Origin: Sipunculus nudus
Lineage: Eukaryota > Annelida > Sipuncula > Golfingiida > Sipunculidae
Direction: 5' to 3'
Assembly: GCA_026874595.1 (NCBI GenBank)
Contig: CM049310.1
Span: 31,003,558 to 31,067,557, forward strand
Length of the DNA stretch: 64,000 nucleotides
The notes beneath the pieces were generated by a model. That model had not been told where the DNA came from and ran no database searches. It saw only the letters and a list, made by a program, of their open reading frames with translations. The position numbers were made by a program, and so were the translations under genes. Below are positions 34,438 through 46,509 of this stretch, in pieces. The stretch's first letter is position 1, and each line of letters opens with the position of its first letter.

Positions 34438-35690
34438 TGGCAAATTTCAAACCTGAGGCATTTGTTGAAGATCCCGACCCTGATCAACTAGAACAGTTGA
34501 CAAAAGATCAGATGTTGCGTTTGGGACAACACTTAGGGCTAGGTGTGAAAGCTTTGAGAAAGCCTGATATCATTACTGAAAACATGCAAAATCCAGTTAA
34601 CAAAGGTTTAATTGAAGAGAGTGAAGTGGTAACATAAAAAAATGACAGCCTTGCTATGCAGTTAGAATTAAAAATGTTAGAAATGCAACATGAGCCAGCA
34701 TTAAAAGGGAGAGAAGAACATGAAAGGATAGAAAGAGAAAGACTAGTAAAAGAAAAGGAAATTGAGTTAAAACGACTGGAGTTAGAAAGACTTAAACAAG
34801 AACATAGTCTGCGTGCTGCCATAACTCACAATTTTGATGTTACTAAACACATTAGATTTGTCCCACCTTTTCAAGAAAAAGAGGTTGATAAATATTTCTT
34901 ACACTTTGAGAATGTAGCTGAAAATTAAAAATGGCATAAGGAAAATTGGACTATGCAATTACAAAGTGTATTGAATGGCAAGGCCAAAGAAATTTATAAA
35001 GAGCTTTAAGTAGAAGCCGCTGCTAACCATGACCAGGTTAAACGGTTAATCCGAAAAGGTTATGAGTTAGTTCCGGAAGCTTACCGCCAGAAATTCAGAA
35101 ATTGGGAAAAGCGCAAAGAACAGGCCTATGTAGAATTTGCTAGGACGAAAGAGCAGTTGTTTGATCGCTGGTGTAGTTCTAAAAACGTAATGAAAGATTA
35201 TGACAATTTACGCCAGTTGATTTTGCTTGAAGAATTTAGGCGCTGCATTAACGCAGATGTTAAAACTTTTCTTGATGAGAAAAGTCCTGAAACACTTAAC
35301 ATTGCTGCTCAGTTAGATGATTATTTATTAACACAAAAAAATGCCCTTTACTAGCAAATCAAACCAGTCATTCAAAAACAAGAATGTAAATCAGTATGGT
35401 CAAAAGAAGTTTAAGGCGCAGCCACCCAGTACTAGTAGTCCTGATAGTTCAACAAAGCCCATTGCTACACCTCAGTCCACATCCACTGTGTCTGAATCCA
35501 ACAAAGACCAGTCAGTTTCAAAGAACATCTGTAATTACTGAAAAAAAGGAAGGTCATCGAATATCTGACTGCTGGGAACTTGCAAATAAACCGAAGAGCA
35601 AAGCTTTTGGTTTTGTTTCAAAATCTATGCATAGCATCGCACAACAGCCAAGCTCTTTTCATGTAAATAAGGGGTACAAATGCTACTGAA
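34438..35690 (+). pseudogene. Gypsy-type gag polyprotein with SCAN-like region, broken
   Basis: The structural gag gene of an LTR retrotransposon. It starts at ATG 34438. An N-terminal part is followed by a charged coiled coil (about 34670-34800, Glu/Arg/Leu-rich). A SCAN-like capsid segment follows, from HIRFVPPFQEKEVDKYF at about 34850 through YELVPEAYRQKFRNW to EQLFDRWCSS. Next comes a Ser/Thr/Pro linker and a CCHC zinc knuckle at about 35530-35575. Stops at 34635, 34926 and about 35007 lie in one frame. A frameshift follows near 35340, then a stop and a second shift inside the knuckle, which lacks its second Cys. Dead by point mutation. Confidence 0.85.
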
Positions 35691-35852
35691 TCCGTGCATT
35701 GCGGGGTAAAATACTCATTTGATTCCTGCGAGGAATTTAATAAGGCTAGGCCCTTTCAAGACTCCTGCGAGGAATATTATTCCTTTTATTAAAACTATGA
35801 CTCTAGCGAGAGTATTTCAAATGAGGTCAGGTCCTCTTATGACTAACAGAAG

Positions 35853-36521
35853 TTGGTTTCTGCTGAGGAAAATTCTTCTGTTGACTCCCATGAGGAGTTT
35901 GATCGTAATAAGGATGTAGATTCCTTTAATGACTCTGAAAAAGAGTTTATGACCGACACTCTCAATGTCAGTTCTTTGTTTGATGAAACTGAGGTAGTAG
36001 ATTCCTCTCCTGACTCTGAAATGGAGTTATTTGAGCCATTCATACATTATGGTTTTATATCACTTTCAAGTGATTTTTCAGACCCTATCCCTATTAGAAT
36101 TTTGAGGGACACTGGTTCAGGCCAAACTCTCATGTTAGCAATCAATTTGCCATTTTCTAAAAGGTCTTTTACTGGTGCACATGCACTTGTAAATAGTGTG
36201 TCTTTAGACATGCACACTTCAGTTCCGCTTCACAGTGTATATTTGAAGTCAGATTTGATTTCTGGGAATATAACTGTGGGCATAAGAACTACTTTACCCT
36301 TTAAGAGATTTCAGGTCCTACTAAGCAATGATGTTGCAGGTGACAAAGTACAGCCCGTACCAATAGTGACAGAAAAGCCGTCACTTGATCCGGACAATGA
36401 TCCTGAAAATCAAGAAATTCTTGGTTTGTATCCTTCATGTGCTGTTACTAGATTTATACGCTCTTTACACAGCGCTTTAACTATAGGCCTACTTCCTATA
36501 TCGAAGTGCTGTTTGTTATGA
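35853..36521 (+). pseudogene. Gypsy-type retroelement protease, end of remnant
   Basis: One 222-codon open frame: an acidic Ser/Asp-rich lead, then PIRILRDTGSGQTLM at about 36090-36130, the DTG active site of a retropepsin, and FQVLLSNDVAGDKVQPVPIV, the family's second conserved block. It acts as an aspartic protease on the polyprotein in intact elements. After about 36450 the match ends; no reverse transcriptase, RNase H or integrase follows, and there is no 3' LTR. The remnant is a 5' LTR-gag-pro fragment truncated at its 3' side. Confidence 0.82.
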
Positions 36522-37534
36522 CCTCGTATCCTGAATTGCAACACCAGAGGGAAGCACTGTATTTTTGTCCAATCAGATGAGACCTTGTGCTGGAAGACAG
36601 AGCCAAGCGAGTAATACACGGAGCAAATCATGTTCATTTCGTTTTGAGTGACAGCTCATCGCCTCGGGAACCGTCTGAACAGGCCACAGGCTGAGATAGA
36701 ATTGCCCCAGACGTGGTGTGCATAGGGCCTTGGGCTCATAGGACGCCCGGCCGGTGAGCTGTAATTCAAACGAAACATAACAACTAAGGCTGCGTGCACA
36801 CCTCGCTGGCTGGTTTCAGTTCTGCAGACAATAGATACATGTCTACGCTAACATAGTCATAATGTCATAATCGAATCGGTCGGTGATGCGAGAATACAGA
36901 GGGAGCAATTAAAATTCGACCATAAACTGATATAAGCGGCGCTTGAAGCGCAGCAATGGGCGGAGCCAGGATGCCTGTCGAGTGTTTGTTCATTGGCATC
37001 TGGTTGGCTGCTTGTCACATCATACGCACCGCCATCTGGTGTCTAAATATATCATAAACGGTCAAAGCTGGCAGCGTGAAAATCAGTTGCTTCTTTAGAA
37101 GCGCAAGATTTCCGCTGCCTCGGGAGCGACAGTCCTTACGTCCGTCCTTCCGTACTTCGTATTTCCGTCCGTCCTGCAGTGACGCTATCTTTCGCGCCCG
37201 ATATTTCAACAAGGACAATGCTTGATTTTTCTCAGATTCACAGGGATGTACGTATGAGGACCCAAGACCTGTTGAATTACAGGCCTGTAGGAAATTCCAA
37301 TATGGCCGTCAGAGCACAATCGGTGATTTTCTTTCACGCGCTGTATCTCAGTAAGAACATGCTTGATCTTTCTCATGTTCACAGGGATCGTTGATGCCTA
37401 TAAGAGCTCCATACCCATTCAAAAGTCTAATATGACAGTCCAGACCGGAGACATCTGTCGAAGATATTCTGTCGCAAACATTTCCACAAAGAGAATACCC
37501 TTGATCTTTTTAAAGGGATGATTGGGCCTTTGAG
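36522..37534. other. DNA downstream of retroelement remnant
   Basis: Moderate GC content near 36580-37180. Two degenerate copies of an AGGACAATGCTTGATTTTTCTC / AGAACATGCTTGATC block lie at about 37215 and 37355, followed by TCACAGGGAT. No gene recognised. Confidence 0.5.
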
Positions 37535-38420
37535 GAATTGAATTACAGAATTGCTTAAAATCAAATATGGCCGCCAGAAAATAAACGGTGATTTTGTATG
37601 ATTTTTGTTCGTTCATGCATATTTATAATAAAAAAAACTCTTTCTGTTTGTCATATTTTAAACCATAAACTAATGTTTTTACCTAATTGTAATCTAGTCA
37701 AGCACTATAAGAAATGCGGGGCCCTCTGATGTTACCAGAATGACTCATTTACCACCAAAGACACGATCGGATGTATTTTGGTGTGTATATTTAGCACTTT
37801 TAGAGTTTTTTGATTCCGTCTAGAATTTCACCATCACACGGCCACAGTGTACAGGTCAGGGCCACAACTGTGATCTTATCACAGTTGTGGATTCTGCAAC
37901 AAACCTGGCACATAAATCGGATGAGACAAACAATCCAAATTATTGCAACAATGATTTGTGAATTGACTTGATGGAGAGGAGCAGAGCGAATCGGAATAAA
38001 GCGTCTTGGGACGAGACAAGTACAGACTGCGTGTTTTGTTTGACAGAGCTCTATCAAATTATGCAAAATTTTGTTTTTGTCAGATGACTGACGCTTTACA
38101 ATGTTTAAAGTCACCGGATTGGGTGCTCGTTAGTCCAACGCTTATGATTATTCATTGAATAAATTTGCGATTAAGATCATATAGAGTTCATGGATAGGTC
38201 AATTACAGATTTGCTCTAAATCAAATATGACCACCAGATTATAAACTGTCTTTTTATTGCACATTATTTAAGACATATTTTAATGTATTTTGAAAAAGTA
38301 GGATTTTTGTTCCTTCATGCATATTGAAAAAAAACTTTGTCATATTTTAAACTATAAACTATTAAATTTTTTACCCACATGTAAACTAGTTCAGCACTAT
38401 CAGAAATGCGGGGACCTCTG
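37535..38420. repeat. Pair of about 200-bp direct repeats
   Basis: About 37545-37735 and about 38205-38420 share AATCAAATATGGCCGCCAG/AATCAAATATGACCACCAG, GTTCNTTCATGCATATT, GTCATATTTTAAACCATAAACT and AGCACTATNAGAAATGCGGG. The spacing is about 670 bp and the copies are diverged. Confidence 0.75.
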
Positions 38421-39060
38421 AGGACCGTTGCCCGACCATATCTATAGAACTGTCAGTGTTGTTCTCTCTGGTTGATTGAGTCCATTTATTTATCACACGG
38501 AGGGATTACGTTGTGCTGATTGACCTTGGACATTCCTTCATATGTTAGATGATTGAATGTGGAATCTCAAATAATTTATTTTCCCCAAGTTTCTATACTG
38601 TCCTGATATGATATCTTTTCAGGGTTGTTTATAACAACTGCAGATTTCAAAGCTACTGTTAATATTGGGTGAATTATGAAACGCCCTCAGTAACAATTTT
38701 TTTTGGTCACGTGCACACGCTTCATTGGTCTGTAGTTGTGAAAGTTGTTGGTCTTGCTTTAACTCATGTACTATTACTTTATATACTCATGCACTGTTTC
38801 TTTGTATTTGTATCTGAGTAGGCGATGAATCCCTATTGAATCGTTTACCATTGTTTTTTGTGTTATTACGCGATTCACTTTTGTTGAGGGCAAATGAGTG
38901 GAGTTGTCCCCGTTTTGTTTCCTGTCCGTATTGGGGCTCCATACAATCAAGTAATTGCACCGTGTTAACCGTAATGTTGGTGTCATGGCGATTTGAGGTC
39001 CGCTCAGATGGAGACTTCAGTGGGAATAAAACAATTTGTGTTCGTGGCTTTTTATGACCG
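38421..39060. other. AT-rich spacer, nothing recognised
   Basis: No supported feature. Confidence 0.5.
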
Positions 39061-39084
39061 TATTTTTAGCTCAGCTGACTGTAA

Positions 39085-41560
39085 GTCTTCTGAGCTATAG
39101 CGATCACCCTTTGTCTGGCGTCCGTCCGTCCGTTAACAGGGCACAAATCGTAACCGTTAGACCTAGACACTTCTAACTGTGCACCCAGGGAGGTCCTGGG
39201 TAAATCTCCGTAGAAACCAGAAATTAGGTCATGGTGAACTATATATTGTGACTTATGGGCCGAAAACATGATTTTGAGCATCCAGACAGTCAGAGGGGGC
39301 ACAAATTGTATCCATTAGGCCCAGAAACCTCTAACCTGACATTTTGGGATATCCTAGGCAAATGTCCTTGAAAACCTGAAACTAGTCACTGTAACCTATA
39401 TTCTGCAACCTATAGGGAAAAGATGTCATATAAGCACCCTGAATGTCAGATGGTGACAAATCTTATCTGTGGTGCCTAGAATCTTCTAACACAATATCCT
39501 GGGAGTTTCTAGGCAAATCTCCTTGGAAACCTGAAAGTAGGTCATGGTGATCTATATTTTGTGATCTACAGGCCGAAAACATGATTTCGAGCACCCTGAA
39601 TGTCAGATGGGGACAAATCGTATATGTGAGACCTAGAATCTTTTAACTCAATATCCTGGGAGTTTCTAGGCAAATCTCCTTGGAAACCTGAAATTAGGTC
39701 ATTGTGACCTATATTTTATTACCAACGGGCCGAAAACATGATTTTTAGCATCCAGACAGTCAGACGTGTAGTGATATGATACACATACAGCACTGTATCA
39801 TGTATCGCATTTATACAATCTATATATAGCATGTGTAGTAATACAGTCAGATAAAGTAGTTCAGTACAAGCTATCCTTATGGCTACATGTGTAACAGCAT
39901 CATGGTAATAAAGAAGCTCAATCTACATCAGTGACTTGATTATCAATGGCCAAGTATTACTTCAAGACGGGGCACAAATTGAATCAATAAAGCCTAGAAT
40001 CCTCCAATGTGACATTTAGTTAGGTCCTGGGCAAATCTCCTTGGAAACCTGAAATTAGGTCATGGTGATCTATATTTTGTGATCTACAGGCCGAAAACAT
40101 GATTTCGAGCACCCTGAACGTCAGATGGGGACAAATCGTATATGTGAGACCTAGAATAATTTAACTCAATATCCTGGGAGTTTCTAGGCAAATCCCCTTT
40201 GAAACCTAAAATTAGGTCATAGTAACCTATATTTTGTGACCCATGGGCCGAAAACATGATTTTGAGCACCCATACAGTCAGAAGAGCATAAATAGTATCC
40301 ATTAGGCCCAGAATCCTACAACATGACATTTAGGGAGGTCCTAGGCAAATGTCCTTTGAAACCCGAAATTAGGTCACTGTGACCTATATTCTGCGACCTA
40401 TAGGAAAAAGATGTCGTAAGAACACCCTGAATGTCAGATGGTGGCAAATCGTATCTGTAAAGCCTAGAATCTTCTTACACAATTTCCTGGGAGGCTCTAG
40501 GCAAGTCTCCTTGGAAACCTGAAATTAGGTCATGGTGACCTACATTTTGCGACCTACGAGACAAAAAACCTGATTTTGAGCGCCCTGAATGTCAGATGGA
40601 CACAAATCGTATCTTTTAGGCCTAGAATCTTCTAATGCTACATCCTGGGAGGTCCTAGGCAAATCTCCTTGGAAACCTGAAATTTGGTAATGGTGACCTA
40701 CATTTTGTGACTTACAGGCCGAAAACAGGATTTTGAGCATCCATAAAGTCAGGCAGGGAACACATTGTATTTGTTAGGCCTAGAATATTCTAATGTAACA
40801 TTCTGAGACGTCCTTGGCAAATGTCTGTGGAAAACTGACATTTGGTCACCATGACCTATATTTTGCAACCTTTAGGAAAATAAGTCATAAAGCACCCAGA
40901 CAGTCAGTCAGGGCACATATTGTATCAGTTAAGTCTAGAATCTTCTAATATAACATTCTGAGACGTCCTAGGGCAATGTCCTTGGAAAACTGAAATTAGA
41001 TCACCATGACCTATATTTTGCAACCTATCAGAAAAGATGTCAAATAAGCACCCAGACAGTCAGACAGGGCACAAATTGTATCCACTAGGCCTGGAATCTT
41101 TAATATAATATTCTGGGAGGTCTTAGTCAAGTGTCCTTTGAAACCTGAAATTAGGTCATGGTGACCTATATTATGTGACCTATCGGCTGAAAAATGGTTT
41201 TGAACACCCAGACAGACAAGGCACAAATTGTATCCATTAGCCCTAGAATCTTCTAACATGACATTCAGGGAAATCCATGGGAATTATCCTTTGAAACCTG
41301 AAATTGGATCATGGTGACCTATATTCTGCCAGCTATGGACCAGAAACAGGATTCTGAGCACCCAGACAGACAGGGTACAAATTGTATCCATTTTCCTTGG
41401 AACCCTCTGTTTTTTAAATCCAGGGGGGTCCTGGGCAGGTCTCCTATGAATGCTGAAATTTTTATTTCTGTCCATTTTTTCAACACTGTAATTTTAGCCA
41501 TAGGCTTTTTTTACAGACAATATATAACATTAATAAAAAATGAGCACCCAGTCTTAATTA
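39085..41560 (+). repeat. About 156-bp satellite, about 14 copies
   Basis: Each monomer runs from GGCACAAATTGTATCCATTA through GGCCTAGAATCTTCTAAC, a GGGAGGTCCTAGGCAAATCT block and CTTGGAAACCTGAAATTAGG to TGACCTATATTTTGTGACCT and CCGAAAACATGATTTTGAGC. CTTGGAAACCTG-type landmarks at 40037, 40197, 40356, 40510, 40666, 40824, 40982, 41138 and 41294 give periods of 154-160 bp. Copies are diverged. An unrelated insertion interrupts it at about 39765-39965. Related, inverted sequence lies at 20325-21150. Confidence 0.9.
39765..39965. mobile_element. About 200-bp insertion in the 156-bp satellite
   Basis: The monomer pattern breaks after CCAGACAGTCAGACGT and resumes at GGGGCACAAATTG. The insert has GATACACATACAGCACTGTATC, a short imperfect hairpin, near its left end, and AATAAAG near its right end. 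No target duplication was identified. Origin unknown. Confidence 0.5.
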
Positions 41561-43700
41561 GTTGAGCGTCACGGCCCATGGGTCACTTGTTAATTATTGT
41601 CGTGCCTCACTGAATTTTTAGTTTTTACACTAATTTAACCCAGTTGGATGATTAATTTATAATTGATACATCTTATAATCCAATAAATAGTAAATCGAAC
41701 TACCCGCGATGCGCCATCTTCCGGAATCAGTATTATATTATCTAAACTATTCCATTCTTACCATAGAAATAAAGTATATGCAATGAATGGTTTATTAGAG
41801 GTGCATCTTCTGCCAGCACCCGATTATTTTGCATTCTATTTTGCATTCCATGAATAGGCCATTTAGCTGTAACACTCTTTGCATGTTAACCGATGAACTT
41901 TTGTCACAACGTTTTACCAAACTTCAGTTCCACTCATAGTATGTGCACGATTCAATTTCATACTCTCAAGAAAAAAATCTAGCTGCCATGCACTGATCTT
42001 TGAATTCCTTTTTACGTTTCTAAATACTGTTTGAGATATTGCTTCAGTTATTAATGCCCAAGTTGATGACATATTGCCAATGCGCTCTTGTTCAGAATTT
42101 TCATGAAATATATCATATTACTCTGAAATTTTGTGTTGCTGCTTTTGTTCAGTTGGATCCATTACACAGAACATATTTTAATATTGAATTATCCTATTTA
42201 AGCCAAACCAAAGGGAACGCATTTCGCAGAAAATCCCACACATTTAAGCTATGCGCGGGGAGGGGGACTATTTGTGCCTCGTGATCCTTTTATATTCTTA
42301 AAATAAAGGTTGAAATATACTCTGTATTGTACGAAAGTCCATCAAACAGCTGAGGGACCTGGCACATGGACAACAAGTCTTATATGATTCAATTTTACAT
42401 CCAATGCTTCAGGAGCATCATAAAAGGTGTAATAATTATCATCGATTAAAGCTGGCAATGTAATTCCAAGAGAGCTGACATTCCGATGTTTGTGAAATTT
42501 TTGCGTCTTCACGATAAGAGATTTTATAGAGGCCAAGCTATACACCCTCTTCACTGCGATCAGATGAACTTTTATATTACAGAAATTATAAAAATCACTT
42601 TATAAACGTTGCATCACTTTCTAACGTCTATATTCTTCGATAAAGACATAAATGACAAATTATCTCTTTTGCCAAAAAACTTTAAATTTCGGGGCTTATT
42701 CTTGACTTTGAAGTCAATAACTACCAAAATTGTTACGAGATTTGTGAGATTCTCTGTAAAATAGAATTGAATTATCCTCCACTGTAAGCCTTAAACAACA
42801 TATCATAAAATAACGAAATGCTAAGATTTTATCTATTTTCCGATATTTTGGCAGAAAAAGTGTCAATTGAGTGCACTGTGAACATTTGCGGCCACCACAA
42901 ATTTCATGTATTTCGACATTTCGACGCTAAAAATGTTACCCCATGTGGCCTGTTATACCCCTGGTAGGAGGAACCAAATTTTGCTAGTCAATCCCGCTGC
43001 ACCAGTGTTTATCATACAAGTGCTTTTATAATACTGACTGCAGCTCTTTGTTTTACTTTATATAGCTGGAGCACTTCAGCACTTCAACATTAGAATATAA
43101 CAAAATCTCAAATAATGATTCAACGAGCTGTATTGCAACAGAGTTCTGCATATTTGAGAAAGAGAAATTAATTGTTGATGAAGACGAATGATCTTTTATT
43201 TACCAGATGATATTTGATGTGCTTTTATAATTCAAAATTGTAAGAACTCGCACTTTTGTCCTCGTTATGTCAGCATTAAAGATGGTGAATACGAACTCTC
43301 CTGACAAAGGGTTTCTTTTTTGGCGTTTTTTATAGCCTGATAACAGTTACATATAGACTTAAGTATTGGAATGAATAGCAGGATGAATTAAATCAGACTT
43401 GCAAAGAATTTTTAATTTCAAACTTGACAATTTCCATTAGGTTTTCGATGAATTAAAAATGGTTTCTTATTTATGCATTAGGCTTACAATAAATTAAAAA
43501 ATAGTTGGTACTATGAATAACACAAATCCCTTAATCTGAGGATAATTTTATTCCTATTTTGAACATTTCCCTTTTCAGGTTGACAAATAGGGTGACCACA
43601 AGTTGGATGAATGTTCGTGACGAGGGAGAAAGTTATTACGAAACCCAGGAAAGAGTAAATTTAGACAAGGCATCAGACCATTACAGATCTTCAGCACTCT
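41561..43700. other. AT-rich DNA; one unrecognised minus-strand frame
   Basis: A 70-codon minus-strand frame at 42342-42554 has a coding-like residue mix (VKRVYSLASIKSLIVKT, LGITLPALIDDNYYTFYD), but no splice context or family could be assigned. The rest is featureless. Confidence 0.35.
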
Positions 43701-44046
43701 TAATGTAGAAAATAAGAATTATCTGATAATGACATGATAATTGTAGAATATAAGAATTATCTGATAATGACACGATAAATGTAGAATATAAGAATTATCT
43801 GATAATGACACGATAATTGTAGAATATAAGAATTATCAGATAATGACACGATAATTGTAGAATATACGAATTATCTGATAATGACACGATAATTGTAGAA
43901 TATAAGAATTATTTGATAATGACACGATAAATGTAGAATATAAGAATTATCTGATAATGACACGATAACTGTAGAATATAAGAATTATCTGATAATGACA
44001 CGATAACTGTAGAATATAAGAATTATCTGATAATGACACGATAATG
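43701..44046. repeat. 38-bp minisatellite with GATA palindrome, 9 copies
   Basis: Nine units of 38 bp, each with AATTATCTGATAATGACACGATAA. Each unit holds the 11-bp near-palindrome TTATCTGATAA plus a third GATAA. One unit (about 43830) has TTATCAGATAA, the same palindrome with the centre flipped. Confidence 0.9.
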
Positions 44047-45250
44047 ACTCTGAACGAGCTATATTTGTAACAAATAGAAAAGACTAATTTCGTGTACATA
44101 TCTTAGCATAGCATAATGCTAACATATATATACTTTCCTGACATTTAAACTTGTTCCTCTACCAACGTACCCGCTTACCCGCAGACCATAAGAACTAAAT
44201 TTGACTGATGAATTTAAAGCTAAGATAATCGGAATCAATGCAGCATTAACCGTTCGTGCATTAATCTTCACACACCATGATGGAATATTCGTTCTCCTGA
44301 CATTCAATTTAACTTGACGGAATAAGCAGCAGTAGAATAGGTTGAAATTTCATTCTCTTACCTTGTTTCATGTGGCCTGCAAAAAATAACTGAGACTGAG
44401 TTATGACTTTAGGGGTTGGATAAAGGGAACCTATCTTACCTAGGTGGAGTCTGGTTTTCATGTGACCTTGGTGTATACATACTCTCCTGACATAGAAATT
44501 GCTTCTGTTCATGCGTTATGATACGTGTATTCTACTTTTGCAACTTTTCCAAATGTTAGAGTCAATAACGATTATTTGATCTTTGAAAAAACCACAATAT
44601 ACACTCTTAACGAGCCATAATAAAAAGTACCGCTTGGTTCTTGCTGCATGTTTTGAGCAAAAAGACAAATTAGTTGATTTACCAGATGATCATTGATGAT
44701 CTTTAATTTATATCATAACATTAGACACTTTTTGTGACCTAATTAGCAGCGTTTCATATGGTCTGAACTAAATTTGAGTGATGGCCTTAGCGGTTGGAAA
44801 AGGACAACCTAGAGTACCCCCCCCCCCCCCGCGTTCTCATGTTTATCTCAGCATACCTTGTTGGATTGTTGGATTATATGCACTTTCCTGGCATTGAATT
44901 TGTTCTAAAGGTGATTCTTGTTTCAGAAAAATAAAATTCGTAGTTTTTAATAATTTATTTGGAAATATGATTAAATATAAGCAATCCTAAAAATCTTAAA
45001 ACCAACTACTGTTGAACAACAAAGACTGAAGATGTAAAAATTTAATATGACAATTTAATATGAAGAAAATCAAATAATATTCCAACGCGGTCACATCCCG
45101 AGTATGGTACACAATAATTGTCATATATATGAAAAAAAATAACATAAAATGTTACCAGCACCAGTCACATTTTGAGTGCTGGCTTAATGATTCTAATATA
45201 AGACAAGCCAAGAGGAAGTATCATCCACAGATCGTGCTCGGTTCTATTTT
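44047..45250. other. Decayed repetitive DNA
   Basis: Diverged copies of a TTTCCTGACATT...TTGTTC block recur at about 44135, 44295, 44482 and 44885, with ACTAAATTTGACTGATG / ACTAAATTTGAGTGATGG blocks between. This suggests an old tandem repeat of roughly 200-400 bp. A poly(C) lies at about 44817-44830. No gene. Confidence 0.45.
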
Positions 45251-45289
45251 CTTATGATGGAATTTTTTTTGCACAGGAACTGACGGTTG

Positions 45290-45680
45290 AAGCTCCTATA
45301 TGTAGAGGTATGGTATGTTAAAACAGGATAAATCAAATCAGGGTCTCTCGAGAGCAGATTTGAGCAGGACGGTAACAGGGCTTGTTTGTAAGCTTTCCGG
45401 GTGCTTGGAGCAAAACTTTACCAGATAAGGAGTGACCTCATCCGCAAAAGAATTTAGAAGCTGATGCAGGACGGCTTGACGTCTCCACCTGTAAGAAAGA
45501 CAGAAGATAATGTGAATGGCTTTGAGATGATATGAACAACAGTCATATTGTCACAGAGTGCTATCCTGTGGTTGCGCCATTGCACTATAGCACGAAAACG
45601 ACAGAAAATTGTTCGAAGAGAGCGATGTTCTTTCATAAAATGATCATTGGTGGCAGAAAAATTTTGAATGATAGACATCC
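45290..45680 (-). pseudogene. DIRS/Ngaro-type retroelement fragment (RNase H end and tyrosine recombinase start)
   Basis: On the minus strand a frame at 45454-45678 ends with RFRAIVQWRNHRIALCDNMT and VVHII, resembling the RNase H block W--(H/R)-(V/I)-CDN-AVV of DIRS-like elements. Further on, across a frame change, come DEVTPYLVK and then SFAPSTRKAYKQAL (about 45375-45420). The SxAPSTRKAY signature is the N-terminal core-binding start of their tyrosine recombinase. This order, RNase H then recombinase, is the DIRS/Ngaro order. At least one frameshift and a stop are present; the catalytic R-H-R-Y part is missing. Confidence 0.55.
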
Positions 45681-45774
45681 GCGAAACCTAAAAAGGGAAA
45701 CTTTTTAGTTGGCTTACTCTGGCGTATAAACTATTATCGGAAAAATTCTTACAAATACAGAAAACGCTCATATT

Positions 45775-46140
45775 AAAGGGGCCCAATCACCAATCTGACC
45801 TTTATAAACTAAAGGAAATCCCTTGAATTTTTATTTAAAAAATAGGCCAGAAAACGTGCATACCACTGCACACAGGCTGCTTGTTAAATTTATATCAACA
45901 TCTTTATAATTTGTGGGGGCCCGCCAAAATAAAGCAAATTCAACAAGGGCATCTGGCAGCAAGTCGGATAAGCCAAAGCTTTGCAAATGGCGTTTTGCAA
46001 CAAGTGACCTTTCTACCTCCGTATATATGCGACCTACCACCTTAGTTTACATGTTTTACCCATTTGTCAACATTGCTGTGTTGACAAACATGATGTTGAT
46101 AAACAAATTTATACATCCATCACGAAGGCCTTATAAGAAC
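45775..46140 (+). repeat. Dispersed repeat, partner of 32.16-32.49 kb
   Basis: Same family as the inverted copy at 32160-32485, with shared order of blocks. In translation it reads RFATSDLSTSVYMRPTT followed by INKFIHPSRRPYK. No family recognised. Confidence 0.7.
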
Positions 46141-46266
46141 TCTTCACAACCAAAATTAACCTTTGATCATGGTCAACATACACAGAGGAAGCAAGAAATC
46201 ACAACTTCTTTTTCAAAAAGTCGGTGAATGGGGAACTTTAAGGTTTACGTAATAAAACTAACAGAC

Positions 46267-46308
46267 AATATTACATTTTATATAATTTGTCATATAAAAT
46301 GTAATATT
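46267..46308. repeat. Perfect 17-bp inverted repeat (hairpin)
   Basis: AATATTACATTTTATAT at 46267-46283 and its exact reverse complement at 46292-46308, separated by 8 bp. AT-rich. It may be a small insertion footprint or a cruciform site. Confidence 0.9.
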
Positions 46309-46509
46309 AAATGTTATTCTGTTACGCCTGCTCAGGGAGACGCCATCGAAATGCCATCGAAATTCATACGTGATTCCGTCTTTGAACGTCTGCAGATGAA
46401 GATTTTTGCCATAATTTAAACTGTTAATAATTGAATTAAAAGGCTATATCCAAAAGAGAAATGATTAATCAAAGATTACGGAATGCTTATTTCTTCATTT
46501 AAAAATTTA

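Noticed and set aside
35853-36521. Host aspartic protease gene
   Set aside because: The DTG block follows a gag remnant with primer site and LTR-like sequence, so it is a retroelement protease.
42342-42554. Host gene exon on the minus strand
   Set aside because: The residue mix is plausible, but no clear acceptor, partner exon or family was found; kept only as a note in the spacer entry.
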